A stretch of DNA of 64,000 bases, from NCBI RefSeq assembly GCF_021012795.1, contig NZ_VFYU01000004.1, forward strand, positions 62,001 to 126,000. The letters run 5' to 3'. The notes below the pieces were generated by a model. The model saw only the letters and a list, made by a program, of their open reading frames with translations. It was not told the DNA's origin and ran no database searches. This stretch comes from Psychrobacter sp. I-STPA10 (GTDB taxonomy: Bacteria > Pseudomonadota > Gammaproteobacteria > Pseudomonadales > Moraxellaceae). The position numbers were made by a program, and so were the translations under genes. Each line of letters opens with the position of its first letter. Positions within the stretch are counted from its first letter, which is position 1. Shown piece after piece: positions 62,223 to 64,000 of the stretch.

Positions 62223-64000
62223 TTAATCTGTAGCAGGGCGTTTTTCTTGTTCATATTGCGGTCTTTGCTTTACTGCTCGTCTTCCATACTTGGCAGGACG
62301 TAAAATTTCTCCTGTTCTATCGATTTCATAGGATTTATGATCAATTCCAACAAGGGCAGTATCATTTTTATTGAATAATTCTGCCCAATCATATTTAAGT
62401 GCAGTAATAAGATTCCCTTGTTGATCGATATAGCCATACTTAGCATCTTTTTTGACTACCATCAGCTCATCATCCTTGCTTGATTCAATATCATCATACT
62501 CAATCGGGGTTAACAGCCTACCTTCCATGTTCATAATGCCATACTTAGCATCTTTTTTTACTTTAATCAGTGTGTCGTTAATATTGACCATATCATCATA
62601 AATCATCTCTGACTTTGCATTGCCTTTACCATCAACCAGCCCCCATTTACCTTCTTGACGTACCGCCATACGATTATCCGCTTGACGCCTGACTTTATTA
62701 AAATATTGCTTTATTATTTGTTGATTGTCTCTATTAATAAAAGTCCAACCATGATGTCCGTTATATCCTTTTACCGCAAAATTCTCAGCATCAATATGCT
62801 TCACACCATCGTACTCAATGGGTATCACCACTTGATTATGTTCATTGACCACGCCTGCCTTAGCAGTATGATTTTTAGCTTTTACTACCAAAAATAACGA
62901 GGGTGTCAACATTTTAACAGCTAGATAAGTAGCAGGTACGATAGTATTGCCTTGCTTATCAATTAAACCAGTATACTTATCTAAATAACCCAAATCGACA
63001 TTGAGTAACTCTTCATTATAATAACCAATATTATTATAAATCGGTGGTGTTAATGGCTTACCGTTTTTGTTAAATAGGCTCATGCCTTGTTCTGCCAAAA
63101 TCACTTTATCATCAACAATTTTAAGGTCTTTATAAGTAGGGGGTATCACCTTATTTCCTTGCCTATCAATCGCCCCTATCAACCCCTCTTTCTCAACAAT
63201 CACATAGCCATGCTGTACTGCTTTGACATCATCGTAATCCTCTTTGCTAATAAGTTGTGCTTGAGCATTATAAATATGAAATTTATAACTATCTTCTTTT
63301 TGTACCACAAACACATCATCGCTCATACGTTTGATGCTATAGATATTTTGCGGTTCATCAAATAAATGTATCTCACCTTCTTGGCTCAAAACACCATATT
63401 GTCTTATTCTTTTGTCATTTTGATAGCCGACCACCTCAATGATTCTTGCACCACCCTGGCTTTCATCATCGGTAGGCTGTAAATCTAGCACTTGTTTATG
63501 TATGATATCGCCTGTATGTAGGTTGACTAGGGTTCGTCTATAATTAAAATTATCAGGCTGTTTTATTAACATAAAATCTTTATAAAGCTCTACATCGCTA
63601 CCTTCTATCTCAAAATGTGTGCCTCTATTTAAATCATAGACCTTTTTTATTGCCTCTGAATTCTCAACTATTAAAATATCGCCATTAAAATATTTAGGTT
63701 TGTCCTCAATGGCAGCAGTTAAAAATTTTCCTTTATTATCTATCACCCTAAAATTATCATCCTTATCAACAACTAAAAATCTGTTTTTCTGTATCTCACC
63801 AAATGTTTTAATATCTAAATCAACAACAAACTCACCTTGCGTATTTATAAAGCCTATTTTTTTATCTTTGCTAACTAACGCCATACCATCTGAAAATATC
63901 TCTGCTTTATCAAAACTTTTATCAAATGCCAATTTATTATGACCTGCTTGATGATTGGCTTGGTAGTAGTACCATTTATCTTCACTATTACTTTGATTTT
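62223..64000 (-). CDS. WG-repeat protein, 5' end beyond the window
   Basis: The reading frame is open to the right edge (22 further codons upstream of a TTG at 63932, encoding DKWYYYQANHQAGHNK), so the start lies outside. About 590 residues are visible, made of many WG/KWG-like units: KKIGFINTQGEFV, GLIGAIDRQGNKVIPPTYKD, GKWGLVDGKGNAKSEMIYDD and AKYGYIDQQGNLITALKYDW. WG repeats form beta-hairpin arrays, often on exported or membrane-anchored proteins; the function is unknown. The C-terminal tail is basic (KQRPQYEQEKRPATD). Confidence 0.8.
   Translation of the reverse strand, partial: NQSNSEDKWYYYQANHQAGHNKLAFDKSFDKAEIFSDGMALVSKDKKIGFINTQGEFVVDLDIKTFGEIQKNRFLVVDKDDNFRVIDNKGKFLTAAIEDKPKYFNGDILIVENSEAIKKVYDLNRGTHFEIEGSDVELYKDFMLIKQPDNFNYRRTLVNLHTGDIIHKQVLDLQPTDDESQGGARIIEVVGYQNDKRIRQYGVLSQEGEIHLFDEPQNIYSIKRMSDDVFVVQKEDSYKFHIYNAQAQLISKEDYDDVKAVQHGYVIVEKEGLIGAIDRQGNKVIPPTYKDLKIVDDKVILAEQGMSLFNKNGKPLTPPIYNNIGYYNEELLNVDLGYLDKYTGLIDKQGNTIVPATYLAVKMLTPSLFLVVKAKNHTAKAGVVNEHNQVVIPIEYDGVKHIDAENFAVKGYNGHHGWTFINRDNQQIIKQYFNKVRRQADNRMAVRQEGKWGLVDGKGNAKSEMIYDDMVNINDTLIKVKKDAKYGIMNMEGRLLTPIEYDDIESSKDDELMVVKKDAKYGYIDQQGNLITALKYDWAELFNKNDTALVGIDHKSYEIDRTGEILRPAKYGRRAVKQRPQYEQEKRPATD

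Noticed and set aside
1..64000. CRISPR arrays, tRNA and rRNA genes
   Set aside because: I looked for regularly spaced repeats and for tRNA/rRNA signatures on both strands and saw none; a covariance-model scan was not possible.

Overview
The window looks like a chromosomal segment of a Moraxellaceae gammaproteobacterium, most likely Psychrobacter or a close Moraxella relative. The base composition is AT-rich, and the conserved blocks are typical of that group: lptF/lptG divergent from pepA-holC, cbpA-cbpM, queF, erpA, gshA, dsbB, mpl, def, dapB and dnaJ. The genus call is inference from gene content, not from a marker gene. Three near-consensus parS (ParB-binding) sites at 35.8, 56.6 and 60.4 kb suggest that the window lies in the origin-proximal part of the chromosome.

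Layout. 0-4 kb is an accessory patch with an MFS transporter, two small secreted proteins and a broken IS5-family transposase. 4-13 kb is mostly housekeeping: an RsmC-like methyltransferase, lptG/lptF, pepA-holC, sstT and cbpM-cbpA. 13-22 kb, mostly on the minus strand, carries cell-envelope and uncharacterised genes: a DUF4105 protein, a DUF3015 protein, an LprI-like protein, queF, a tandem array of three paralogous exported proteins, and a YadGH-like ABC exporter. 22-36 kb holds an ABC-F ATPase, erpA, an orphan roadblock protein, gshA-dsbB-mpl, def, a compact three-gene unit (AAA ATPase, PIN-domain nuclease, secretin-like exported protein) and dapB.

37-54 kb is a complete aromatic catabolic island. 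It contains hpaG-E-D-F-H-I for homoprotocatechuate meta-cleavage, the MarR-type regulator hpaR, an APC permease, a single-component MobA-type flavin hydroxylase in place of the usual two-component HpaBC, and an amine/aldehyde module (FAD oxidoreductase, Rid-family protein, ornithine-cyclodeaminase-family protein, aldehyde dehydrogenase). The likely job is uptake of an aromatic amine such as tyramine or dopamine, oxidation through the aldehyde to a hydroxyphenylacetate, ring hydroxylation where needed, meta-cleavage and conversion to pyruvate and succinate semialdehyde. A shared palindrome around TACTAATATATTAGTA lies upstream of five of its transcription units and is a good candidate HpaR operator. 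The island sits between dnaJ and dapB, genes often adjacent in gammaproteobacteria, and is flanked by direct copies of a sel1-leader/terminator segment.

55-64 kb returns to dnaJ, a DUF2939 protein, an unusual DsbC-like protein with an apparently doubled N-terminal domain, rsuA, a YigZ-family gene, a YheT-like hydrolase and a WG-repeat protein that runs off the right edge.

Short non-autonomous repeats are abundant. One family of about 110-270 bp has CTCAACTT/AAGTTGAG termini (seven full or partial copies). A second has AGGACTTACGCA termini (three copies and one relic). A third has AGAACCTGTATTCA termini (one full and one partial copy). No tRNA, rRNA or CRISPR array was recognised.
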